Shown here in pieces: positions 1 to 8,700 of a stretch of DNA of 49,554 bases. The DNA lies in NCBI GenBank assembly GCA_015057955.1, contig SVDE01000005.1, positions 1-49,554 on the forward strand, in the 5' to 3' direction. A program made the translations under genes and the position numbers. How positions within the stretch are numbered: the stretch's first letter is position 1; each line of letters opens with the position of its first letter. The stretch comes from Lachnospiraceae bacterium. Lineage in GTDB: Bacteria; Bacillota; Clostridia; Lachnospirales; Lachnospiraceae. The notes under the pieces were generated by a model. The model was not told where the DNA came from. It did no database searches and saw only the letters and a program-made list of their open reading frames with translations.

Positions 1-41
1 TGCTCAGTGTTATAATTATTTGTATCTTTATATGTTAATGA

Positions 42-76
42 AAAAGGCTGCCACATCACATCTGTGGCAGCCTTTT
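42..76 (-). terminator. Rho-independent terminator after ftsH (bidirectional)
   Basis: A perfect stem with arms at 42-55 and 63-76 and a 7-base loop is flanked by A-runs and T-runs on both sides. It lies just past the ftsH stop at 90, so it ends the minus-strand rqcP-ftsH operon. The symmetry means it could also stop transcription entering on the plus strand. Confidence 0.85.
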
Positions 77-89
77 ACAATTGTTTTTC

Positions 90-1970
90 TTATAATTCGG
101 GGATCGCATCCTCCGGAAGGTCCGGCTCCGCAGGAGTCTCGAACAGTGCTTCGAATTCCTCCCTCATGATCTTTTCCTTCTGCAGAAGTTTCTCAGCGCA
201 TGCCTCAAGCACATTTCTATGCGAAGATATGATGTCTTTAGCTTCCTGATAGCAGCGGTCCATGATCTCCTTGACTTCCTCGTCGATCTGGGCGGCAACT
301 GTCTCTGAGTAAGGTTTTGCCTGGCCCCAGTCTCTTCCGATGAACACTTCATCACTGTCAGATGAAGAGTAATCGATCGGACCAAGCTTATCGCTCATGC
401 CGTATTTAGTGACCATTGACCTTGCGATCTCTGTTGCCTGCTTGATATCCTGGCTGGCTCCGGTCGTGATGTCATCGAAGATCAGTTCCTCTGCAATACG
501 TCCGCCGAATGATACCCTGATGTTGTCAAGCATCTTCTCTTTGGAGTTGAACATCTCATCCTTTTCAGGGAGAGGCATCGTATAACCTCCTGCCATTCCT
601 GTAGGGATGATGGATACCATGTGCACAGGTCCTACATTCGGGAGCAGATGGAACAGTATAGCATGTCCTGATTCGTGATATGCAGTAATACGGCGCTCCT
701 TTTCGGAAACGACACGGCTCTTCTTCTCTGCGCCTATGCCGACCTTGACAAATGCCTTTTCTATATCAGCCTGCTTGATGTATGTCCTTCCTGCTGAAGC
801 AGCATTGATGGCAGCCTCATTGAGCAGGTTCTCCAGATCAGCTCCCGAGAAGCCTACCGTAGTCCTTGCAGTATTGGCAAGATCAACGTCCTCTGCAAGA
901 GGCTTGTTCCTTGCATGTACTTTGAGGATCTCTTCCCTGCCTCTTACATCAGGTTTTCCTACGAAGACCTTTCTGTCAAAACGTCCCGGTCTTAAGATAG
1001 CCGGATCAAGGATATCAACCCTGTTGGTCGCAGCCATGACTATGATGCCTTCATTTACACCGAAACCGTCCATTTCAACAAGGATCTGGTTAAGTGTCTG
1101 CTCTCTCTCGTCATGTCCGCCGCCGAGACCTGAACCTCTGCGCCTTGCAACGGCATCGATCTCGTCTATGAAAATGATGCACGGAGCATTTTTCTTGGCC
1201 TCTCCAAAGAGATCCCTAACTCTCGAAGCTCCGACACCGACGAACATCTCAACGAAATCAGAACCTGAGATATGGAAGAAGGGAACTCCCGCTTCTCCTG
1301 ATACAGCTCTGGCAAGAAGTGTCTTACCGGTTCCGGGAGGTCCGACAAGAAGTATGCCCTTGGGGATACGGGCGCCAACCCTGGTATATGTCTGGGGATT
1401 CTTAAGGAATGAAACGACTTCCTCAAGTTCTCCTCTTTCCTCATGAAGACCGGCAACATCCTTGAATGTTGTCTTGTTATCCTTGGCATCCGTAGCCTTT
1501 GCACGGGTCTTTCCGAAGTTCATCACACTTCCGCTGCCGCCGCCCTGTCTGTTCGCGATGATCAGGAAGAACACAAACATGATCGCAGCCATGATGATCA
1601 TGGGGAGTACAGTTCCGGCAAAGAATCCGACCCTTGCAACATCCTTGAGAGTATATTCCTGACCCGCTTTATTAAGGACGTCCGTGATCTTCGAAACATC
1701 CTCGATGTAAAGGGTCTTCTTTGTGTCATCCTTAAAGGTGACTGTCAGCACACCAGTGGGCACTTCGCTGTTCTGGTTAATGACAAGGCTCTTGATGTAG
1801 CTTTCATCCTTCTCATCCGCAGCCAGATCCTTTTCGAACTCTGCATATGTGTAACTTTCATCTACTCTTGATGTATTAGTAAGGATATACATCAGAGCGA
1901 AAATGGCTGCTATGATGATCACATATATCAGCAGTCCCCTGATACCGCTTCCTCTGCTTTTATTTCCCAT
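90..1970 (-). CDS. ftsH: ATP-dependent zinc metalloprotease FtsH
   Basis: Membrane-bound AAA+ protease that unfolds and degrades membrane and short-lived cytosolic proteins, working as a hexamer with its catalytic part in the cytoplasm. The 626-residue product is normal length for the family. Visible parts: first membrane helix at about 13-31, an extracytoplasmic domain, second helix at about 115-140, Walker A GPPGTGKT at 210-217, Walker B ending in FIDE near 267-270, and the zinc site HESGH at 432-436. The gene follows hpt by 17 bases, and the order tilS-hpt-ftsH is the classic Bacillota arrangement. A short AAAGG ribosome site precedes the ATG. Identification is secure. Confidence 0.98.
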   Translation of the reverse strand: MGNKSRGSGIRGLLIYVIIIAAIFALMYILTNTSRVDESYTYAEFEKDLAADEKDESYIKSLVINQNSEVPTGVLTVTFKDDTKKTLYIEDVSKITDVLNKAGQEYTLKDVARVGFFAGTVLPMIIMAAIMFVFFLIIANRQGGGSGSVMNFGKTRAKATDAKDNKTTFKDVAGLHEERGELEEVVSFLKNPQTYTRVGARIPKGILLVGPPGTGKTLLARAVSGEAGVPFFHISGSDFVEMFVGVGASRVRDLFGEAKKNAPCIIFIDEIDAVARRRGSGLGGGHDEREQTLNQILVEMDGFGVNEGIIVMAATNRVDILDPAILRPGRFDRKVFVGKPDVRGREEILKVHARNKPLAEDVDLANTARTTVGFSGADLENLLNEAAINAASAGRTYIKQADIEKAFVKVGIGAEKKSRVVSEKERRITAYHESGHAILFHLLPNVGPVHMVSIIPTGMAGGYTMPLPEKDEMFNSKEKMLDNIRVSFGGRIAEELIFDDITTGASQDIKQATEIARSMVTKYGMSDKLGPIDYSSSDSDEVFIGRDWGQAKPYSETVAAQIDEEVKEIMDRCYQEAKDIISSHRNVLEACAEKLLQKEKIMREEFEALFETPAEPDLPEDAIPEL

Positions 1971-1987
1971 ATATAAAACCTTTCGAA

Positions 1988-2512
1988 TTAATCTTCTTCT
2001 TTATAAACTCCGACAAATGTCAGATCTCTGAATTTCTGGTCGTAGTCCAGTCCCCAACCGACCGCGAATACATTCGGGATCTTAAATCCCACATAGTCGG
2101 CCTGGAAGCTGTTGACTCTCCTGTCCGGTTTATCGAGCAGCGCAACAACTTCAACACTTGCGGGTTCCTGGTCCAGGATCATTTCCTTGATAAGGCTGAG
2201 CGTCCTTCCTGTATCGAGGATATCCTCAGCGATAATGACGTTCTTTCCTTTTAACGATCTGTCCAGTTCCTTTGTAATGAGGACATGGCCGGAAGACTCG
2301 GTGCTCGCACCGTAGCTTTGCGCTGCCATGAAATCGATCTCAACCGGGATCGACATCTCCTGTGCAAGCGCAGTCATGAAAAATACGCATCCGTTCAGTA
2401 TGCCGATCAGCAGGACGTCCCCATCCTTATATTTCTCACTGAGAACTGCCGCCAGCTCCTTGATCCTGTTCCTGACATCTTTTTCTTCAATAAGAACTTC
2501 AATGCTGCTCAT
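1988..2512 (-). CDS. hpt: Hypoxanthine phosphoribosyltransferase
   Basis: Purine salvage enzyme that joins hypoxanthine or guanine to PRPP to give IMP or GMP in the cytosol. The 174-residue length is typical. The PRPP-binding motif is visible as [13 protein letters not shown] in the middle of the protein, and the C-terminal part carries the [14 protein letters not shown] segment usual for bacterial Hpt. The start overlaps the end of tilS by 14 bases and is preceded by GGAGGAAATA before the ATG, so translation is probably coupled. It sits between tilS and ftsH as in Bacillus. No anomalies are seen. Confidence 0.97.
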   Translation of the reverse strand: MSSIEVLIEEKDVRNRIKELAAVLSEKYKDGDVLLIGILNGCVFFMTALAQEMSIPVEIDFMAAQSYGASTESSGHVLITKELDRSLKGKNVIIAEDILDTGRTLSLIKEMILDQEPASVEVVALLDKPDRRVNSFQADYVGFKIPNVFAVGWGLDYDQKFRDLTFVGVYKEED

Positions 2513-3998
2513 TATTTCCTCCGGTAATAGTAACTACAAGCGCTCTGGTAGTATGTCTTGTAACCTTGTAGGGTTCGCCTATCCTGTAACCCAGTACCCA
2601 TATGGTGCTGTTAACGTCTTTAAGGACGAGAATCTGGTTCCTGATCTCCCAGGGTATCTTCTCATCCGTGAAATATTTCTTTAGGGATTTTGTTCCGCCC
2701 GCGAACCTGATCTCATCATCAGGCATGGGCCTTCCCAAAATTAAACTACCCTTAATTGTATCATAGTCAAATGCTTTCTTGTATATATTTTTTTTGATGA
2801 GCTGTTCGCGGTTGGAATCATCTACATCAACGATATTGAATGTCAGCCGGCCGCCGTCAGCCATGATGAAAGTCTTCCCGTTTTTGCCGATATCGCTCAG
2901 AGAAATATCTATGTGATTCCCCATGGTTATGCTGACAGGTTTTCTCTCGAAATCCATGCGGTTTCCGGAAGGCATACTCTCATTCCTGCGTATCAGTATG
3001 TTGTCATAACTCCTGATCGCCACCAGGCCGTAAGGAAGCTCTATCCTTCTTCCTGTCTGTTTGTCAGTAAGCGAGAGCACGTCATGGACATGTATCCTTG
3101 TGATATCCTTGAGCGTACCTGCCATGTGCCCTATGCATCTGTAGATGATGCCTGTCTGAATGGCCGGGTCTTTTACTTTCAGGTTTGCAGCCGAGATCGC
3201 TACGCTGTCATCTCTTATATCCGCCACATTATACATGGCTTCACTGATCTGTTTATCCATGTATTCCTGGACCTGGACCAGCAGTGCGGCAGTTTCGTTT
3301 ATGTGCTCCGATACCCTGCTGTTTACCTTCTGGAGTTCCGGTATTACTCTCAGCCGGATCTTGTTCCTTGCATAGTCATCCCTTGAGTTTGTCGAATCTG
3401 TAACAAACGGAAGCCCGACCTCTTTAACATACTTTTCTATGTCATCCCTGCCGACTCCGAGCAGAGGCCTGATAAATGTCAGGTTCCCCCTTTTGTTGAC
3501 CGGGAGTATGCCCTTGATGCCGTTTACGCCGGAGCCTCTTGCAAGGTTCAGAAGGACAGTTTCCACGTTGTCGTCCCTATGATGGGCGACCGCTATCTTT
3601 GCTTCATGCAGCTTATCTTTTCCGCAAAGCTTTATCGCGGCATTTTCAAATGTCTGATAGCGGGCCTGCCGTCCTGCCTCCTCGACGCTGAGCTTTTTCT
3701 GCTGTGCAAGCTGGTTGACATCGATATTTACCGCCATGCAAGGGATCTCCATTGCCTCGCACAGATCCTTAACGAACTGTTTGTCGCGTTCAGCTTCCGC
3801 GCCGCGGAGCATGTGGTTTACATGTACAGCGAACAGATGGAATCCCCACTCGCTGCTCAGCTTATTAAGTATATACAAAAGACATATGGAATCCATTCCA
3901 CCGGACACGCCCATTATCACGTGTTCTCCCGAATTGATCATCCCATATGCCCGGATCTCTTCTATGACCTCTTGTTCAAATTTTTCAATCATCTTCAC
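2499..3998 (-). CDS. tilS: tRNA(Ile)-lysidine synthase TilS
   Basis: Modifies C34 of the CAU-anticodon tRNA-Ile to lysidine using ATP and lysine, so that AUA is read as isoleucine; essential in most bacteria. The N-type PP-loop SGGMDS is at about 32-37, followed by the core ATPase domain, an RNA-binding middle region and the C-terminal TilS domain (about 400-499). At 499 residues it is slightly longer than average but normal for Clostridia. The start is probably GTG at 3998 (ATG two codons later at 3992 is the alternative), overlapping the divIC stop. The next gene, hpt, overlaps its 3' end by 14 bases. Confidence 0.96.
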   Translation of the reverse strand: MKMIEKFEQEVIEEIRAYGMINSGEHVIMGVSGGMDSICLLYILNKLSSEWGFHLFAVHVNHMLRGAEAERDKQFVKDLCEAMEIPCMAVNIDVNQLAQQKKLSVEEAGRQARYQTFENAAIKLCGKDKLHEAKIAVAHHRDDNVETVLLNLARGSGVNGIKGILPVNKRGNLTFIRPLLGVGRDDIEKYVKEVGLPFVTDSTNSRDDYARNKIRLRVIPELQKVNSRVSEHINETAALLVQVQEYMDKQISEAMYNVADIRDDSVAISAANLKVKDPAIQTGIIYRCIGHMAGTLKDITRIHVHDVLSLTDKQTGRRIELPYGLVAIRSYDNILIRRNESMPSGNRMDFERKPVSITMGNHIDISLSDIGKNGKTFIMADGGRLTFNIVDVDDSNREQLIKKNIYKKAFDYDTIKGSLILGRPMPDDEIRFAGGTKSLKKYFTDEKIPWEIRNQILVLKDVNSTIWVLGYRIGEPYKVTRHTTRALVVTITGGNNEQH

Positions 3999-4275
3999 GG
4001 AATATTATCTCGTCCGGATACACATATCCGATCGATTTTGCCTTTTCTTCAATATATTTTCTGGTCTGGACATATACTTCTCTGTCCTCCAGATCAGTGC
4101 GCCTTTGCTCTTCTTCCGCAATGAGCTGTTCGAGCCTTTCCCTGCGCTTCTCAAGTTCGGCGTTTTTCCGGTTGGTCCTTACTATCTGGACTGTGCAAAG
4201 CACACAGGCCAGTACAACTATCGCCGCGATCACGATATAGAGTATCTTCTTTTTCTGGACGCCTGAAAACCTCAC
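3985..4275 (-). CDS. divIC: Septum formation initiator, DivIC/FtsB family
   Basis: Small bitopic cell-division protein that forms part of the FtsL/FtsQ-type complex at the septum. The 96-residue product has a short basic cytoplasmic start, one membrane helix at about 10-31, then a charged heptad-rich coiled coil (about 34-75), which is the family plan. It uses a GTG start that overlaps the rqcP stop as GTGA, a coupled arrangement, and its end overlaps the tilS start. The location between rqcP and tilS is conserved in Bacillota and supports the name. Family assignment is firm; the exact symbol is by position. Confidence 0.9.
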   Translation of the reverse strand: MRFSGVQKKKILYIVIAAIVVLACVLCTVQIVRTNRKNAELEKRRERLEQLIAEEEQRRTDLEDREVYVQTRKYIEEKAKSIGYVYPDEIIFREDD

Positions 4276-4511
4276 AGCAGCTCGTACATCTCCCCTGCGT
4301 TTTCTTTTCTCGGAGATTCATCAAGTGAGAGCACCCTGGCCTGTACGGTCTTTCCGCCAAATGCTATCTCGATAACATCGCCTATCTTTACATCATAAGA
4401 TGCTTTTACCACACGTCCGTTAACGCTGATCCTTCCGGCGTCAGCGGCGTCATTGGCAACAGTTCTTCTCTTTATGAGTCTGGAAACCTTTAAAAATTTA
4501 TCTACTCTCAT
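4272..4511 (-). CDS. rqcP: S4-domain RNA-binding protein RqcP (YabO/Hsp15 family)
   Basis: A 79-residue protein consisting almost entirely of one S4 RNA-binding domain: MRVDKFLKVSRLIKRR at the start, then DAGRISVNGRVVKASYDVK, the conserved S4 core. In Bacillus the orthologue YabO/RqcP binds stalled 50S subunits with RqcH and helps add alanine tails to nascent chains. This role is inferred from family and from the conserved position before divIC. It is the first gene of the rqcP-divIC-tilS-hpt-ftsH operon. There is no strong Shine-Dalgarno, only CTGAAG just before the ATG. Confidence 0.92.
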   Translation of the reverse strand: MRVDKFLKVSRLIKRRTVANDAADAGRISVNGRVVKASYDVKIGDVIEIAFGGKTVQARVLSLDESPRKENAGEMYELL

Positions 4512-4543
4512 CTTCAGAATGACCTTTGAAAAATATCATATAT

Positions 4544-4572
4544 AGTATATGTGAACATTTAAAGTTTTTCTA
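4544..4572 (-). promoter_or_regulatory. Candidate promoter of the rqcP-divIC-tilS-hpt-ftsH operon
   Basis: On the minus strand a weak -35 TAGAAA (4567-4572) is separated by 17 bases from a good -10 TATACT (4544-4549). Predicted start is near 4537, about 26 bases before the rqcP ATG. The -35 element is poor, so this is a tentative call. Confidence 0.5.
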
Positions 4573-4594
4573 TATCTTACTTGGTTTTTTCCCG

Positions 4595-4625
4595 AAAAAA
4601 ACACCCTGCGGATTCCGCAGGGTGT
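4595..4625 (-). terminator. Rho-independent terminator after hup
   Basis: Perfect 11-bp stem (4601-4611 with 4615-4625) and 3-base loop. On the minus strand it is followed by six U residues (4595-4600). It closes the HU gene 25 bases after its stop, separating it from rqcP. Confidence 0.9.
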
Positions 4626-4649
4626 CTGACGTCTACTATTAATAACTAA

Positions 4650-4922
4650 TTAGTTAAGTGCGTCTTTGAATGCCTTGCCGGCTTTGAACTTAGGAGCCTT
4701 AGAAGCTTTGATCTTCATTGCAGCACCTGTCTGAGGATTTCTGCCCTGACGAGCGGCTCTCTTGGTAACTTCGAAAGTACCGAATCCGACTAACTGAACT
4801 TTTCCACCCTTCTTGAGTGTCTTTACTACTGCGTCTGTGAAAGCCTTAAGAGCAGCGCCAGCATCTTTCTGGCTAATGTTTGCATTCTTTGCGATCTCAG
4901 CGATTAATTCAACCTTATTCAT
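4650..4922 (-). CDS. hup: DNA-binding protein HU
   Basis: Histone-like dimer that bends and compacts DNA in the nucleoid. The 90-residue length is exact for HU. The product begins [17 protein letters not shown] and contains the family signature around [21 protein letters not shown], the beta-arm that inserts into the minor groove. It is monocistronic, with its own consensus promoter (4972-5000) and terminator (4595-4625), and a strong AGGAGG site 7 bases before the ATG. Location next to rqcP is common in Bacillota. Identification is secure. Confidence 0.98.
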   Translation of the reverse strand: MNKVELIAEIAKNANISQKDAGAALKAFTDAVVKTLKKGGKVQLVGFGTFEVTKRAARQGRNPQTGAAMKIKASKAPKFKAGKAFKDALN

Positions 4923-4943
4923 TTCGTTCCTCCTAGAATTGTC

Positions 4944-4960
4944 GTCCCTCCAGCAGGGAC
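4944..4960 (-). other. Short stem-loop in the hup 5' leader
   Basis: A 6-bp perfect inverted repeat (4944-4949 with 4955-4960, 5-base loop) begins near the predicted mRNA 5' end and lies about 20 bases upstream of the ATG. It could stabilise the abundant HU mRNA. This is inference from position only. Confidence 0.5.
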
Positions 4961-4971
4961 TCTTTGACTTA

Positions 4972-5000
4972 CTTATACATTAAAACTGTGTGCTTGTCAA
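4972..5000 (-). promoter_or_regulatory. Consensus sigma-A promoter of hup
   Basis: On the minus strand, perfect -35 TTGACA (4995-5000), 17-base spacer, -10 TATAAG (4972-4977). Predicted start is near 4965, giving a leader of about 43 bases with a stem-loop and an AGGAGG site. Confidence 0.9.
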
Positions 5001-5032
5001 CTTTTACCTTCAAAACGGGTATACACAGGCAA

Positions 5033-5061
5033 TTGCTTTTTCCAACTGCGTGTACTATACT
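5033..5061 (+). promoter_or_regulatory. Promoter of pgsA, predicted to give a leaderless mRNA
   Basis: TTGCTT (5033-5038), 17-base spacer, TATACT (5056-5061). A start about 7 bases after the -10 falls at 5068, which is the A of the pgsA ATG. No GGAG-like sequence is present in the 30 bases before this ATG. The same geometry recurs at mecA. Confidence 0.6.
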
Positions 5062-5067
5062 GTTTTC

Positions 5068-5673
5068 ATGCATTTCAGTAAGAAAGATTTTTTCACTATT
5101 CCTAATATCATGTCTTACTTCAGGATCCTCTGTGTTCCTGCGTTTGTATTAGTATACATTAATTCCAAATCTCTTTCAGGACATATATGGGCCATTGTGA
5201 TCGTCGCTGTATCGGCGCTTACTGATGTGTTCGACGGTTTTGTAGCAAGGAAGACCGGCCAGGTCACGGATCTTGGCAAGATCCTCGATCCGATCGCCGA
5301 CAAGTCCATGCAGTTTGCCATGATGTTCTGCGTGGTCCTCCGTTATCACTGGGTAGCGCTCCTGCTCGTCATCTATGCTGCCAAGGAACTGATCTCCCTT
5401 GTGTTCAGCGGATATCTCTTCACCAAGAACAAGAACATCGGCGGAGCCATGTGGTGCGGAAAGATCTGCACGGTCATACTCTACGGGGTAATGCTCGCAT
5501 TCATCATATTCCCCGAGATCCCTGCTCCGGTTGAGACCATCCTTGTAGGTTTCTCAGCAGCTTTCATGCTGCTGGCATTTGTCGTCTACATGAACGCCTA
5601 CATCATCCTGTTGATAGAACTAAAACGTGAACAGAAAGAACAGGAAAAGGGATCATCCGGTTCTGAAAAATAA
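5068..5673 (+). CDS. pgsA: CDP-alcohol phosphatidyltransferase, PgsA-like
   Basis: Integral membrane enzyme; by family it condenses CDP-diacylglycerol with glycerol-3-phosphate to make phosphatidylglycerophosphate (another CDP-alcohol acceptor cannot be excluded). The signature DVFDGFVAR followed by GKILDPIAD matches the metal-binding DGxxAR...GxxxDxxxD motif. Several hydrophobic helices follow, and the C-terminus is charged. I choose ATG 5068 (201 residues): the protein from there starts MHFSKKDFFTIPNIMSYFRI, the usual family N-terminus, whereas the longer reading from 4990 adds 26 unlike residues and overlaps the promoter. No Shine-Dalgarno precedes 5068. The gene is divergent from hup. Confidence 0.88.
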   Translation: MHFSKKDFFTIPNIMSYFRILCVPAFVLVYINSKSLSGHIWAIVIVAVSALTDVFDGFVARKTGQVTDLGKILDPIADKSMQFAMMFCVVLRYHWVALLLVIYAAKELISLVFSGYLFTKNKNIGGAMWCGKICTVILYGVMLAFIIFPEIPAPVETILVGFSAAFMLLAFVVYMNAYIILLIELKREQKEQEKGSSGSEK

Positions 5674-5690
5674 AATATCTACCATTAATA

Positions 5691-5721
5691 AAAAGGCGGC
5701 TGCAGGTTATGCAGCCGCTTT
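5691..5721. terminator. Bidirectional terminator between pgsA and the giant P-loop gene
   Basis: A 9-bp perfect stem (5696-5704 with 5710-5718), loop GGTTA, with A-run on the left and T-rich sequence on the right. It serves the convergent pgsA (plus) and the recR-distal gene (minus, stop at 5741). Confidence 0.85.
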
Positions 5722-5740
5722 CTTGTTAAATAGCTTTTTA

Positions 5741-8700
5741 TCACATGAAGTCTGATTCAATGATCTCCCGCTTGTCGTCATCACCCTTCTTGAATGCCGC
5801 AAACAGCCTTCCGGAACTTCTCTTTTCAGCTTTTGCAATGGCATCATCCATGATGTCAAGGATCTCATCGTAACCAAGTCTTGCCGTAGGAACATTGATC
5901 TCATTGATCTTTGCATGCAGCGCGAGTTTTGCCATGTCGTCGAGAACAAATCCCTTTTCGTCTGCATATTTCATGGCGATATCAGCCCACTGAACAATGC
6001 TGAGCTCATTGATGTCGATCCTGTTCTCAAACAGCGCTCCGAATGCCGGGAAGCTGCTGAAGATACTCTCGACTGCCAGCTGGTTGCCTTCTATGATGAC
6101 CATGCTTGTGAATCTTCCGCTGCTCATCACAGCTGTAAGGTTCTCGATAGTCTCGTCATCAAGATAACCGACATTTTCAATGATCAGGTCACTGCCGCCG
6201 ATCTTCTCAAATACTTTCTCGATGTTCTTGCCGTTAAGCAGATCAGCCTGAACCTTTGCGACTTTACCGTTCTTGGATCCAAACTCTTCAGTCACTGCCT
6301 TGATCATCTCAATGGCAAGGAATGTCTTTCCGCTCTTGATGTCACCTGTTACGATAAGGTTTCCGCCATTTTCCCTTCCGGTTTTCTTCTTATCGATCAC
6401 ATCGCTGATCACGTCAACGATCTGCTGCTCCATTCCGTCAATGAGAAGGAACTCTGACAGGCGATCCCTGCTCTCTTCAGAAAGCTTGTAACCGCTTGCG
6501 GATACTGCAGCCGTTTCTTCTTCGGGAATCTCCATTTCAGGTTCAGCTTCTTCAGGCTCCCATGCCTGTTCTTCTTCCGCTTCGGGTTCTTCCTCTTCTG
6601 TCTGTTCCGCGAATCTTGCGGTTTCCGGCTGTGCAGTTGCTGCTTCGAGTTCTTTGAGGATATCCTCACCTGCCTCATCCAGAGGGACATCGTCCTGAGG
6701 CTCATCTGCCATCAGTTCTCCGAGCATCGCCTCAAATGCGTCAGCTTCAAGCAGTTCGTCTGTTTCAGCGCTGACATCTGAAGCCCCGTCTTTCTGACCG
6801 AGTTCTGCCATCACATCAAACAGCTCGTCATCTATGTCTTTTTCGGCTTCGCCAAGCTCAATGGAACCGGCGTTCATGTCAAACTCTGCGATCGCCTTGT
6901 CTGCTTCTGAAAGCTCCTCGCCCCACTCAGCGGGTTCTTCCTCGGCTGCAGGCTCCTCCTCTGCTTCAGTTTCTTCCTCGATCACAGGTTCTTCCTCGAT
7001 CACAGGTTCTTCCTCGATCATAGGTTCTTCCTCAGCCTCGGGCTCTTCATCAACAGATCTTCCGTCAATGATAGCTTCAAGTTCAGCGAAAGCTCTTTCA
7101 GCCTCATCGTCTAAAGTATCTGGCTCAGCTGCGGGCTCTTCTGTTTCGGTTACGGATTCTGCTTCCAGCTCCGCAAGGATATCATCCTCTGAAGCCATGA
7201 GTTCTTCTTCCTCTTCTTCAGGGAGCTCTGTATTTTGTGCTGCCTTTTCCGCTTCGAGCGCTGCAAGCGCTGCGAGAATGCTGCTTTCCGAAGGCAGATA
7301 TTCTTCCCCGTCAGCCTTAGTTTCCTCAGCTGCGGGTTCTTCCTCGGCTGCTTCAGCCTCTTCCTCGGCTGCAGGCTCTTCTTCAGCTACTTCAGGTTCT
7401 TCCGGGGCTTCTTCGGGTTCTTCCTCGGCTATTTCAGCCTCTTCCCGGGTTGCTTCGGCCTCTTCCTCGGCTGCTTCAGGTACTTCCGCAGCTGCTGCCT
7501 CTGCAGCTTCCTTTTCTTCGATCTTGGCAAGGAGTTCCTCATCTGAAGGGATTACTCCTATACTCTCAGGATCAAACTGGAAGATGTCGCCTTCTACTTC
7601 TTCCTCTTTTCCGTCTATGTTGGCCATCTCAATGTCATCAAACATCAGATCGTCCATGGAATACGGAAGTTTTACGGGAGCAGTAAGGTTGACTGCCTCC
7701 TGGATCTTTCTCAGACGCTCTGACTCGATGTCAAGCACCTTGGCCTCATTGAGCTTGAGCTTTCTGCTGTAGCTCTTCATGACATCATCGATCGTCAGCT
7801 GGCCTTCCACCTCGAATTCATCCTTGAGTGTAAGATATTCGATGTTGAGTCCGAGCTGTCCGTCCTCATCGCTGGATACAGGGATATAGGAGAAATCAAC
7901 ATTGTCGATTATCCTCGGCCTGCCTACGGATGAACGGTCAGGGATCTCTTGCGCCGCTTCAAGTTCGGGCTTTTCTACTGATGACGCATACTGTGACAGT
8001 TTTGCGCTCGCAAGTCCGAGTTTGTTTGCCGCAGCGACAGGAAGGACTATGCGTATGCTCTTTGTTTCCTCCATGTCACGGGCGACTGTGGCATTTGCGT
8101 CATCCATGATCTGCTCTATTGCCGCGCCAAGCTTCTGCTGGGGAGTCTTATGCTCCGGTTCGGGCTCAGCTGTACCAAGCGCGCTGTCCATCTCTTCTCT
8201 TGTAAATATCTGAGTCGCGCCGACCTCGTCGTCTTCCTTTGTTTCTTCAACAGGCGGTGCAGCTGTAACTTCCTCGAGGTTTACTTCCGCTGCGATCGCA
8301 TTGAACATGGCGGTGAATCCGAGGCTCTCTTTTGCAGATGTCTCTTTTTCTTCTTCCGCTGCTGCTTCTTCAACCTTCTTGTCGGCTTCATCCAGGCGTG
8401 CAAGCACTTCGCTGCGGTTGATGAACCTGGTCTCGTCTATCTCCATGTTGGGATCGACCCTCTGGGTAACTTCCTTGGCAGTTTCTTCATTGCCTGCTGT
8501 CCGGGAAGATACTGCCATAAGCTTTCTTGCTTCTTCTTCGATCCTCAAAGCAGCTTCAACTCTGGCCTCCTCTTCAAGGCGGGCTGCTTCTCTGGCGGCA
8601 GCTGCCGCAGCTTCTTTTGCAGCCTGTTCTTCAGCTGCTTTTCTGGCAGCCTCTTCTTCAGCTTTGCGTCTGGCCTCAGCTCTTGCAGCCTTCTGGGCTT

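Noticed and set aside
4990-5067. Upstream extension of pgsA to ATG 4990
   Set aside because: Adds 26 residues unlike the family and covers the promoter; ATG 5068 gives the normal N-terminus.
6834-7772. Long plus-strand reading frame rich in Ser, opposite the giant gene
   Set aside because: It is the mirror of the Glu-rich codons (GAA/GAG read as TTC/CTC) and has no ribosome site; the minus frame has clear domains.
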